Shown piece by piece: positions 11,157-17,297 of a stretch of DNA of 32,850 bases (its first letter is position 1; the number at the start of each line of letters is the position of its first letter). Made by a program: the position numbers and the translations under genes. This DNA is from a virus: positions 1 through 32,850 of IMG/VR virus record IMGVR_UViG_3300032092_000137; one strand, given 5' to 3'. A model generated the notes under the pieces. That model made no database searches. It was not told the origin of the DNA and worked only from the letters and a program-made list of their open reading frames with translations.

Positions 11157-11300
11157 CTAGGCCTGTGCTGCTGCTTGGCGGTGTAAATAATTGGCGCAGT
11201 TGTAGCAATAGGTCTCAGTAGGTACGCCTAGGCAGAAAGCGTCTACCCCGCTGTAAACCAACTCGGTTGAATTGCACCCGTCTATTTTGCATTCTTTCAT
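11157..11300 (-). CDS. Small cysteine-rich zinc protein (47 aa)
   Basis: The product starts MKECKIDGCNSTELVYSGVD and continues with a CYNC pair within TETYCYNCANYLHRQAAAQ. With Cys4 and Cys9 this makes a four-ligand site (C-x4-C...C-x2-C). Its start has a full CTTAAGACAGGAGA (11307-11320), which lies downstream of RNA copy 3 and of a 7-bp hairpin. The stop TAG is followed after 8 nt by RNA copy 2. Unknown function. Confidence 0.68.
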   Translation of the reverse strand: MKECKIDGCNSTELVYSGVDAFCLGVPTETYCYNCANYLHRQAAAQA

Positions 11301-11306
11301 TTTCTT

Positions 11307-11320
11307 TCTCCTGTCTTAAG
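11307..11320 (-). promoter_or_regulatory. Start-associated sequence before the gene starting at 11300
   Basis: CTTAAGACAGGAGA on the coding strand, 6 bp before the ATG. It follows RNA copy 3 and its 7-bp downstream hairpin, so RNA element, hairpin and start motif occur in series here. Confidence 0.75.
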
Positions 11321-11350
11321 TCATAAGGCGAGAACTTCCCGCCTTACCGC

Positions 11351-11395
11351 GCCCCCGCTAGGTCTTGAACCTGCGCCCGCTTTAGGTGCGGGGGC
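11351..11395 (-). ncRNA. Three-helix tRNA-like RNA element, copy 3
   Basis: GCCCCCGC closes with GCGGGGGC (8 bp). The T-arm-like hairpin is AGG-TTCAAGA-CCT, which fits the tRNA T-loop consensus TTCRANN closed by G-C. The middle hairpin is weak in this copy, since only CC/GG can pair unless the closing stem opens. It starts 7 nt after the preceding stop and ends 50 nt before the next start. The hairpin TAAGGCG/CGCCTTA follows at 11324-11346. Confidence 0.68.
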
Positions 11396-11402
11396 TGTCT
11401 TG

Positions 11403-11597
11403 CTATCCTCTAACTTTCTCCCCGCTTGGCAGGTGGATAGTGTAAGGGGTGTCCACGTCTAGGGTCTTTATCTCCTCAATGTAGGCGCGGTGGAATTCTG
11501 CAAACCGCATAAACTGTGAGAAACTTTCAAACTCCATCACCTTATGGTATCCGTCACCCTCGCGCTCGTCACGCTTTACAATGTAGAACTTTAGCAT
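11403..11597 (-). CDS. Small alpha/beta protein of unknown function (64 aa)
   Basis: The product, MLKFYIVKRDEREGDGYHK then VMEFESFSQFMRFAEFHRAY, has a first strand, an aromatic helix and a C-terminal strand pair ending TPYTIHLPSGEKVRG. No cysteines or catalytic motifs are seen. The start has a variant start-associated motif (CTTAATGACGGGAGAAT, with one extra base in the left part), preceded by RNA copy 4 at 47 nt. Its own stop is followed after 7 nt by RNA copy 3. Family unknown. Confidence 0.66.
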   Translation of the reverse strand: MLKFYIVKRDEREGDGYHKVMEFESFSQFMRFAEFHRAYIEEIKTLDVDTPYTIHLPSGEKVRG

Positions 11598-11644
11598 TTT
11601 TTATTCTCCCGTCATTAAGACTCGGCCTAGTTGCCTCGTCTAGT

Positions 11645-11691
11645 GCCCCCGTCAGGTCTTGCACCTGTCGCCCTCTGTGAGGGGCGGGGGC
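11645..11691 (-). ncRNA. Three-helix tRNA-like RNA element, copy 4
   Basis: GCCCCCG closes with CGGGGGC (7 bp). Inside are CCCT-CACAG-AGGG and CAGG-TGCAAGA-CCTG, then the unpaired A. This is the best-paired copy (7+4+4 bp in 47 nt). It begins 8 nt after the SprT-like stop and ends 47 nt before the next start. The downstream hairpin GACGAGGC/GCCGAGTC (11619-11640) has tandem G-A mismatches. Confidence 0.74.
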
Positions 11692-11699
11692 TGTCCTTT

Positions 11700-12326
11700 C
11701 TAGTCTCTGGCCTCGAAATCGTGGAAGCAATTCTGGCACCTTGGGGCGCACATTTCAAGCACCTTTTTACTTAGGCGAATCTTCCCGCCACATCCACACT
11801 CGGCCACGAGATTGTTCTTGTCGCGCCCTTTCTTGCCTGCTCCCTGCTCGGTGTCGGCTGTGAGGGCTAGGCCTGCCTCAATAAGTGCTAGGGCCTCGCT
11901 CCATCGCTCCGCGCACTCGTCGCTCACCTCGGTGTTGCTCCACCCGATACGCTTGGCCTGTGTGATTGTGAGGCCTAGGGCCTCGGCTGTGGCCTTGAAC
12001 TTCTTGTTATGGTACCCGTCACCCGATACGCCTTGAATCCCTGCCTGTAGGTCTAGGCTGTGCGCTGTCTCGTGTAGAAGTGTGCCAAGGATAGCGCGGG
12101 CCCCGCGTGTGAAGTATTCTGCCGAGACCATAATCTCGTGAAATGAATCCTCGCCAGATACCCAAGGGCGGGCGTGTGTGAAATGTCCCATCGTGTTGCC
12201 TGTCTTACGGGTGACGAGGATTGTTGCGCGGGGTGCGCCTGTCTTCTCTTGAATCAAGGCGTGAGCACTTTCTAGGGCCTCGGTAATGATTGAGAGGTTC
12301 TCGGTCTTCTTGGTTGTTGTTTGCAT
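11700..12326 (-). CDS. SprT-like zinc metallopeptidase
   Basis: A 208-residue protein with HETAH (85-89) in LLHETAHSLDLQAGI, the HExxH zinc site of SprT/Spartan-like peptidases, and GYHNKKFKATAEALGL (about 104-119), which carries the third His and the family's NxxF block. The C-terminal zinc ribbon (CGC near 177-179 and CAPRCQNC at 193-200) is also typical. Spartan-type enzymes degrade DNA-crosslinked proteins; phage copies may clear host proteins from DNA, but that role is inferred. ATG 12326 is chosen because AGACAGGAGA stands upstream and the longer frame's GTG (12380) overlaps the promoter -10 box. First gene of the leftward block. Confidence 0.86.
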   Translation of the reverse strand: MQTTTKKTENLSIITEALESAHALIQEKTGAPRATILVTRKTGNTMGHFTHARPWVSGEDSFHEIMVSAEYFTRGARAILGTLLHETAHSLDLQAGIQGVSGDGYHNKKFKATAEALGLTITQAKRIGWSNTEVSDECAERWSEALALIEAGLALTADTEQGAGKKGRDKNNLVAECGCGGKIRLSKKVLEMCAPRCQNCFHDFEARD

Positions 12327-12370
12327 TTCTTTCTTCTCCTGTCTTGTGGGGATTTCTCCCTTGTGGCACC

Positions 12371-12399
12371 AGTATTTCACCTCACGACTTAAGTGTCAA
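12371..12399 (-). promoter_or_regulatory. Sigma70-type promoter of the leftward block
   Basis: On the minus strand TTGACA (12399-12394) is separated by exactly 17 bp from AATACT (12376-12371). The -35 is a perfect consensus and the -10 matches four of six. Transcription would start near 12363, about 37 nt before the SprT-like ATG. The spacer contains CTTAAG, and an inverted repeat lies just upstream of the -35. Confidence 0.72.
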
Positions 12400-12411
12400 G
12401 CCTATTTGCAA

Positions 12412-12442
12412 AAAATCTTTCAAATGACTGGTCAAAGATTTT
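12412..12442. promoter_or_regulatory. 9-bp inverted repeat upstream of the leftward promoter
   Basis: AAAATCTTT (12412-12420) and AAAGATTTT (12434-12442) are perfect inverse copies around GACTGGTC-containing loop sequence. Lying 12 bp upstream of the -35 box, it could be an operator. Read leftward it is a hairpin followed by T residues, so a terminator against upstream readthrough is an alternative. Confidence 0.5.
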
Positions 12443-12453
12443 GAGGCAATCTG

Positions 12454-12476
12454 TCGAACAGGTGTTCGAACAGGTG
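12454..12476. repeat. Direct repeat TCGAACAGGTG x2 with embedded palindrome
   Basis: TCGAACAGGTG occurs at 12454-12464 and 12466-12476, a 12-bp period of roughly one helical turn. CGAAC-AGGT-GTTCG (12455-12468) is also a perfect 5-bp dyad. Two tandem half-turn sites suggest cooperative binding of a regulator between the divergent early and late transcription units. Confidence 0.55.
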
Positions 12477-12867
12477 CCCTCTGTCTTCCCCGTAATGGTT
12501 GAAGTTTCAACTATATTTCTGGCCGACATCACCCCCCCAAATCTACAGGGGAGACAGTCACCCCAAGCATAAACGGGTCTACGGTCTCAATCCTTGCTCA
12601 GATATTCCACATTGTTAAAAGAATCCTAGACTTTAAGTCTAGTTAAGTCTTAAGAAGTAAGGGTGAGGAATAACAGTAACCCTCAGGGTGAGGGTGAGAG
12701 TCTGGTGACCGCGAAAACCTGCGAGGGTTTGAGGGGGCATTGATTAAATCTGCCACTATTATATTATATATGGTCAGGAAATAAGTTTCTGTTATATTGT
12801 TACCCCCCTTCTGAACTGGGGTTTTATCCCCAGAGGGCAACTTTTTACTACTTAAGTAATAAATCCT
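12477..12867. other. Gene-free control region (central part)
   Basis: No convincing gene is seen here. It contains a 17-bp perfect palindrome CTAGACTTTAAGTCTAG (12626-12642), directly followed by TTAAGTCTTAAG (12643-12654). A GGGTGAG-rich patch follows (about 12660-12695, with GGGTGAGGGTGAGAG), then an AT-rich TATTATATTATATATGG stretch near 12757-12773. Runs of C (12530-12536 and 12804-12809) are unusual for this genome. Late promoters probably lie here or downstream, but none is convincing by the host consensus, as would be expected if the phage sigma-like factor reads them. Confidence 0.5.
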
Positions 12868-12888
12868 GCGAACCTTACGTTCGCTTTT
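12868..12888 (+). terminator. Short GC hairpin with T-run
   Basis: GCGAAC-CTTAC-GTTCGC (12868-12884), a perfect 6-bp stem, is followed by TTTTA. It fits a weak rightward terminator or attenuator ahead of the virion operon. The U-run is short, so function is uncertain. Confidence 0.45.
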
Positions 12889-12916
12889 ACGATTTGAACG
12901 GGTCTTCTATAGATGT

Positions 12917-12971
12917 AAAGATTAAATATAATCTTTAACGGAGTTGCCTCCGTTTGCTCTACGGCAACTCC
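12917..12971 (+). promoter_or_regulatory. Two successive hairpins before the terminase gene
   Basis: AAAGATT/AATCTTT (12917-12923 with 12930-12936) is followed by GGAGTTGCC/GGCAACTCC (12940-12948 with 12963-12971), a perfect 9-bp stem with a 14-nt loop. Beyond it an AT-rich run (12972-13010) resembles the one near 1450. They would form a structured late leader if transcription starts upstream. Confidence 0.5.
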
Positions 12972-13061
12972 TTAATATATATAATATATATTATAACTAA
13001 TAGAATTTATGGGATAGGTCTACCGTTAATTGGGTAGTGTTAATATACCGATTGGAAGACT

Positions 13062-14930
13062 ATGGGACGCAAGCCAGGAATCCAGAATATACCGAAGAAG
13101 GAAGCCCAGGAGAAGGTACTCATCCAACTCAGCCAGGGGGCAACTATTATCTCCGCTATGGCTGGGGTGGGCCGAAATGACGTTACCTTCCGACAGTGGG
13201 TGATGGCAGACCCTGAGTTCAAGGAGCGAGCCGAGAAAGCCCGCCTTGAAGGCAAAGGCATCAAAGCAGACCTTGCCGATTTAAAGGATATTTCCTTCCC
13301 CGACTTCTGTGAGCAGTTCTTAGACTCTAAGTTGTTCCCCCACCAGTTGAACTGGATGGATATGATAGAGGGTAGGGCCCCTAGGTGGTTACCACCAGGT
13401 ATGACCTATGAACCAGGCGAGGCTGACCGAGTACTTATCAACGTACCCCCAGAGCACGCCAAGTCCACCACTATCACCACCAACTACGTTTTGTACAAAA
13501 TCGTCACCAACCCAAATCACCGAGTCATTATTGTCTCCAAGACCCAGGGTATGGCACGTAAGTTTCTTGGGGCAATCAAGACCCGACTTTCACACCCTGC
13601 CTACACCAAACTGCAAGTGGCCTTCGGCCCTAACGGCGGTTACAAGGCAGATGCAACCCAGTGGTCAGCCGATATGATTTACTTAGGTACAGGCCGCGAC
13701 TCTGGCGAGAAGGACCCTACGGTCCAAGCCCTAGGTATGGGTTCTCAGATTTACGGTGCACGTGCCGACTTGATTATTGTGGACGACGCTGTAATGGGTG
13801 CTAACGCTCACGAGTGGGAAAAGCAACTTGAGTGGCTTCAGAAAGAAGTTATCACTCGTCTTGGCAGACACGGTAAGTTAATTATTGTTGGAACCAGAGT
13901 GTCATCAATTGACCTCTACAAGATGCTGAGGGACCCTGGGCAGTGGTCGGGTGGGGTAAGCCCCTTCACCTACTGCGCTATGCCAGCAGTCTTGGAATTT
14001 GACGAAGACCCGCTTAACTGGAAAACACTCTGGCCTGAAACAGACCAGCAAGAAAATGCAAAGGACGATGCATTACCAAATGGAAATTTTCCCAAGTGGG
14101 ACGGACCTTCTCTCTTTAAGCGTCGCTCTCAGGTCAGCCCCTCAGTATGGGCTATGGTCTACCAACAAGAAGACGTACAAGAAGACTCCATCTTCTCACC
14201 AACCTGCGTTGCAGGAAGCGTCAACGGAATGCGTAAGCGCGGACCTCTCAAAGCGGGGGTTGTAGGCCATCCGAAAAATACTGACAACGCTTACACGGTT
14301 ATTGGTTTTGACCCTGCTATGTCAGGTGCTTCTGCTTTTGTGGCTGTTTCGTACAATCGAACAGACGGAAGAATTTACGTTCTAGACTGTATCAATATGA
14401 CAGAGCCTACGCCAGCCAAGATTCAAGGCGTCATTGAAGAGTGGGTCGAGAAGTACCGCCCTCAGGAGTTCCGCGTAGAAATCAACGCACACCAGAAGGC
14501 ATACTCTCTGGATGATAACTTAAGAAACTTTTTAGCCGCATATGGCTGCCAGTTGAATTCACACTTCACTGGCAAGAATAAGTGGGACACATCTTTTGGT
14601 GTGGCATCAATGGCAAGCCTCTTTGGCTCTGTCAGAGAAGGGCGCTTTCAAGATAACAACTTGATTGAGTTGCCAAGCAATGAAGGCTCAGAGGGAATCA
14701 AGACCCTTATCCAGGAACTTATTACCTGGAAGCCAGATACCAAGAACCCTACCGACTGCGTAATGGCACTCTGGTTTGCAATTATTCGCATACGCGAGTT
14801 GATGCAACAGAGTACAAGAGTTGGACAGTACCAATCAAACCGTTGGGCAACAAGAGCACAAATGTCCCAGCGTGGCTCAATTAATTTAGATGAAGAGTTC
14901 GCCTCACAATGGGCGGAACAATACGGTTAG
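13062..14930 (+). CDS. terL: Terminase large subunit with N-terminal HTH-like region
   Basis: A 622-residue packaging motor and nuclease. Walker A-like NVPPEHAKST is at 127-136, Walker B LIIVDD at 237-242, and the nuclease domain opens with TVIGFDPAMSGAS (metal-binding Asp near 417). Residues 1-70 (GATIISAMAGVGRNDVTFRQ and onward) look like a small-terminase-type HTH fused in front, and no separate small terminase gene is seen. The motor packages DNA through the portal encoded immediately downstream. GGAAG precedes the ATG. As the first gene of the virion operon it defines the late region and follows the 735-bp control region. Confidence 0.92.
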   Translation: MGRKPGIQNIPKKEAQEKVLIQLSQGATIISAMAGVGRNDVTFRQWVMADPEFKERAEKARLEGKGIKADLADLKDISFPDFCEQFLDSKLFPHQLNWMDMIEGRAPRWLPPGMTYEPGEADRVLINVPPEHAKSTTITTNYVLYKIVTNPNHRVIIVSKTQGMARKFLGAIKTRLSHPAYTKLQVAFGPNGGYKADATQWSADMIYLGTGRDSGEKDPTVQALGMGSQIYGARADLIIVDDAVMGANAHEWEKQLEWLQKEVITRLGRHGKLIIVGTRVSSIDLYKMLRDPGQWSGGVSPFTYCAMPAVLEFDEDPLNWKTLWPETDQQENAKDDALPNGNFPKWDGPSLFKRRSQVSPSVWAMVYQQEDVQEDSIFSPTCVAGSVNGMRKRGPLKAGVVGHPKNTDNAYTVIGFDPAMSGASAFVAVSYNRTDGRIYVLDCINMTEPTPAKIQGVIEEWVEKYRPQEFRVEINAHQKAYSLDDNLRNFLAAYGCQLNSHFTGKNKWDTSFGVASMASLFGSVREGRFQDNNLIELPSNEGSEGIKTLIQELITWKPDTKNPTDCVMALWFAIIRIRELMQQSTRVGQYQSNRWATRAQMSQRGSINLDEEFASQWAEQYG

Positions 14931-14937
14931 GATAACA

Positions 14938-16731
14938 ATGGCATTATCAATTGAACAGATTGCAGCGCGAGTTGATGCTTTGCGCTACCGCAACTCAGAG
15001 CGTGATGCCCGCAACCTTGATGTGCTTGCAGTACGTAAGGGTAAGATTGCAGAAGTTTATCCTGATTTCTTTCCAGATGGCGTTGATGCTAACGTAGTTG
15101 CCAACTTTATTGACATTGTTGCTCGTGACCTTTCTGAGGTTATGGCTCCGCTGCCAGCAGTAAACTGCTCTGCAGCAAATGCAACAAATGACCGTGCACG
15201 TAGTTTTGCTGACAAGCGCACACGTATTGCGTCAAACTATTTTGCACATTCAGACCTAGCAGTACAGATGTACTCAGGCGCTGATTGGTATATTACCTAC
15301 GGTTTCCTCCCATTCTTTATTGAATTGGACGAGGAAGCGAAGTTGCCACGCATCCGCATAGAAAATCCAATTGGGGCTTACCCAGAATTTGACCGCTATG
15401 GACGCTGTGTTGCTTTCGCAAAACGATACACAATGACACTGGGCGAACTCATCACACAGTTCCCTGAGTATGAATATCAGTTGCTTGGTGGTTACAACTA
15501 CAAGCAAGACTTAAATGCTCAGATAGAGATGATTCGCTACTATGACAAAGACCAATCAACTATCTATATCCCAACCAAGCAGAATCTAGTTCTTTCACAA
15601 GTAAAGAATTTATTGGGTAAGATGATGGTCGTAGTTGCACGTAAGCCATCTATTGATGGAGAACTACGTGGACAATTCGACGACATCCTAGGAATTCAAC
15701 TACTACGCAACCGATTTGCATTGCTTGCTATGGAGGCCGCAGAGAAATCTGTACAGGCTCCGATTGTTTTACCACAGGATGTTCAAGAACTGCAGTTGGG
15801 TGGAGACGCGGTTATCCGTACATCTAACCCAGCAGGTGTTCGTCGTGTAGAACTATCACTACCACAGGGTGCATTCACAGAATCTGCACTCTTGAATCAA
15901 GAACTCCGCGTTGGTGCACGTTATCCTGAAGGACGTACAGGTAACATTGATGCATCTATCGTTACTGGCCAAGGTGTACAGGCGCTTATGGGCGCATTTG
16001 ATACACAGGTTAAGTCAGCACAAGCAATTTTTGCTTCAGCACTACGTGATGTAATTAGCGTTTGCTTTGAAGTTGATGAAGTTCTTTACCCAGAAGAGAA
16101 GACAATTCGTGGCGTGGACTCAGGTTCACCTTACGAAGTCACCTATCTTCCAAGGAAAGACATTAAGCAGGACTACTCAGCAGATGTTCGTTATGGAATG
16201 CTTGCTGGCTTGAACCCTGCACAAGGTCTTATCTTTATGCTTCAAGCATTAGGTGGCGGTCTTATCTCTAAGGATATGGCTATGCGCGAACTTCCATTCA
16301 CAGTCAATGTCACTCAAGAACTTGAGAAGATTGAAATTGAAAATATGCGTACAGCATTGCTCAGTGGACTAACAGCAATGGCTCAGCAGACTCCTATGAT
16401 GGCAGCACAGGGACAAGACCCATCAGAAATGATAAACAAGATTGCTTCGGTAATCAAGGCTCGCCAAAAGGGACAGGCACTTGAAGACGCGATTGAAGAA
16501 ATCTTCGCCCCGAAGCCTCAAGTTCCTCCTGCTGGGGCACCACAAATGGTTGAGCAACCGTCCCCTGCTCCCGAAGGCGTTCCAGCAGGAGGCGCTCCTT
16601 CACCAGAAGGTCCAATGGGGCCAGAGATGACTCCACCAGAACAGCCACCACCAAGCATTATGAATTTACTTTCTAGCCTTTCAGGCCAAGGAGAAGCATC
16701 AGCAAGCGTTAGAACTATCAACCGCAGATAA
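14938..16731 (+). CDS. Portal protein
   Basis: A 597-residue protein. ATG 14938 (MALSIEQIAARVDALRYRN) is preferred to the in-frame start at 14890 because TTAGGATAA lies just upstream and the latter overlaps terminase. The fold and position directly after terminase identify it: an N-terminal alpha region, the wing (RIENPIGAYPEFDRYGR), a stem/crown helix with LLNQELRVGARYPEGRTG, and a long C-terminal Pro/Gly/Ala-rich tail (APKPQVPPAGAPQM onward) of about 70 residues that is probably disordered. The portal is the dodecameric DNA gate and nucleates capsid assembly with scaffold. No portal-specific short motif is diagnostic, so the call relies on size, position and pattern. Confidence 0.82.
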   Translation: MALSIEQIAARVDALRYRNSERDARNLDVLAVRKGKIAEVYPDFFPDGVDANVVANFIDIVARDLSEVMAPLPAVNCSAANATNDRARSFADKRTRIASNYFAHSDLAVQMYSGADWYITYGFLPFFIELDEEAKLPRIRIENPIGAYPEFDRYGRCVAFAKRYTMTLGELITQFPEYEYQLLGGYNYKQDLNAQIEMIRYYDKDQSTIYIPTKQNLVLSQVKNLLGKMMVVVARKPSIDGELRGQFDDILGIQLLRNRFALLAMEAAEKSVQAPIVLPQDVQELQLGGDAVIRTSNPAGVRRVELSLPQGAFTESALLNQELRVGARYPEGRTGNIDASIVTGQGVQALMGAFDTQVKSAQAIFASALRDVISVCFEVDEVLYPEEKTIRGVDSGSPYEVTYLPRKDIKQDYSADVRYGMLAGLNPAQGLIFMLQALGGGLISKDMAMRELPFTVNVTQELEKIEIENMRTALLSGLTAMAQQTPMMAAQGQDPSEMINKIASVIKARQKGQALEDAIEEIFAPKPQVPPAGAPQMVEQPSPAPEGVPAGGAPSPEGPMGPEMTPPEQPPPSIMNLLSSLSGQGEASASVRTINRR

Positions 16732-16745
16732 CTAAGTAGGGGACT

Positions 16746-17288
16746 ATGACAACAATAATTGGAATCGAGTACGATAGTCATTCACTTATTGTTGCCGATA
16801 GTCAGACAACAGATGACTCTGGTTTTATTTACAGCCATCCTAATATTCAAAAAATTGCAGAACGCGGTTCTTTCTTAATCGCTGGTTCTGGTGAGGTACT
16901 TCCTTGTGATGTGGCACAACACATTTGGGAGCCACCAACAGTAACTGCTAAGGACCGCAAAGATATTTACCACTTTATGATTACAAAGGCTATGCCATCT
17001 CTACGCAAATGTTTAAGTAGTAATGGTTATAACTTTGATGAGTCTAAGAGTGAGTTAAGATTTCAGTTTTTAATGTCAGTATGTGGTGAACTTTTTGATA
17101 TTGACCACGAACTATGCGTCAACAAAACTAAAAATAATATTTATGCTGTAGGTTCAGGTGCATCTTACGCACTTGGTGCACTCCACGCTGGCGTAGACGC
17201 TTTTGAAGCGATGGAGATTGCAGCAAAACTGACAGCATTTACTGCTGCACCGTATATATCCAAGACACAATTCAAACACATTAAGTAG
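16746..17288 (+). CDS. HslV/proteasome-beta-like N-terminal threonine peptidase
   Basis: A 180-residue Ntn-hydrolase resembling bacterial HslV. The start MTTIIGIE parallels HslV MTTIVSV; removal of Met exposes Thr1. The catalytic-helper Asp lies at mature position 17 (IVADSQTT), as in HslV (AGDGQAT), and a lysine at mature position 35 (HPNIQKI) fits Lys33. IYAVGSGASYALGAL (132-146) matches the HslV IAIGSGGPYAQAA block with its serine. HslV forms a double-hexamer protease gated by the HslU ATPase; no HslU is visible here. Placement between portal and capsid genes makes it a candidate prohead-maturation protease. Start supported by TAGGGGA. Confidence 0.83.
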   Translation: MTTIIGIEYDSHSLIVADSQTTDDSGFIYSHPNIQKIAERGSFLIAGSGEVLPCDVAQHIWEPPTVTAKDRKDIYHFMITKAMPSLRKCLSSNGYNFDESKSELRFQFLMSVCGELFDIDHELCVNKTKNNIYAVGSGASYALGALHAGVDAFEAMEIAAKLTAFTAAPYISKTQFKHIK

Positions 17289-17297
17289 GAGGAAGCG

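Noticed and set aside
10540-11691. Calling the four three-helix elements true tRNA genes
   Set aside because: They lack a D-arm, a 7-nt anticodon loop on a 5-bp stem, and an encoded CCA; at 45-48 nt they are too short. Only the closing stem and T-like arm resemble tRNA.
12327-12380. Extending the SprT-like protein to the GTG at 12380
   Set aside because: That codon overlaps the -10 box of the leftward promoter and precedes the expected transcription start.
12454-12476. Iteron-type replication origin
   Set aside because: Only two copies; location next to a promoter favours an operator.
12643-12840. 65-residue minus-strand ORF in the control region
   Set aside because: No ribosome binding site, unnatural composition, and it overlaps palindromes and AT-rich promoter-like DNA.
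13062-13270. Separate small terminase gene before the large subunit
   Set aside because: The HTH-like region is in frame with and continuous into the large subunit; no separate ORF with its own signals.
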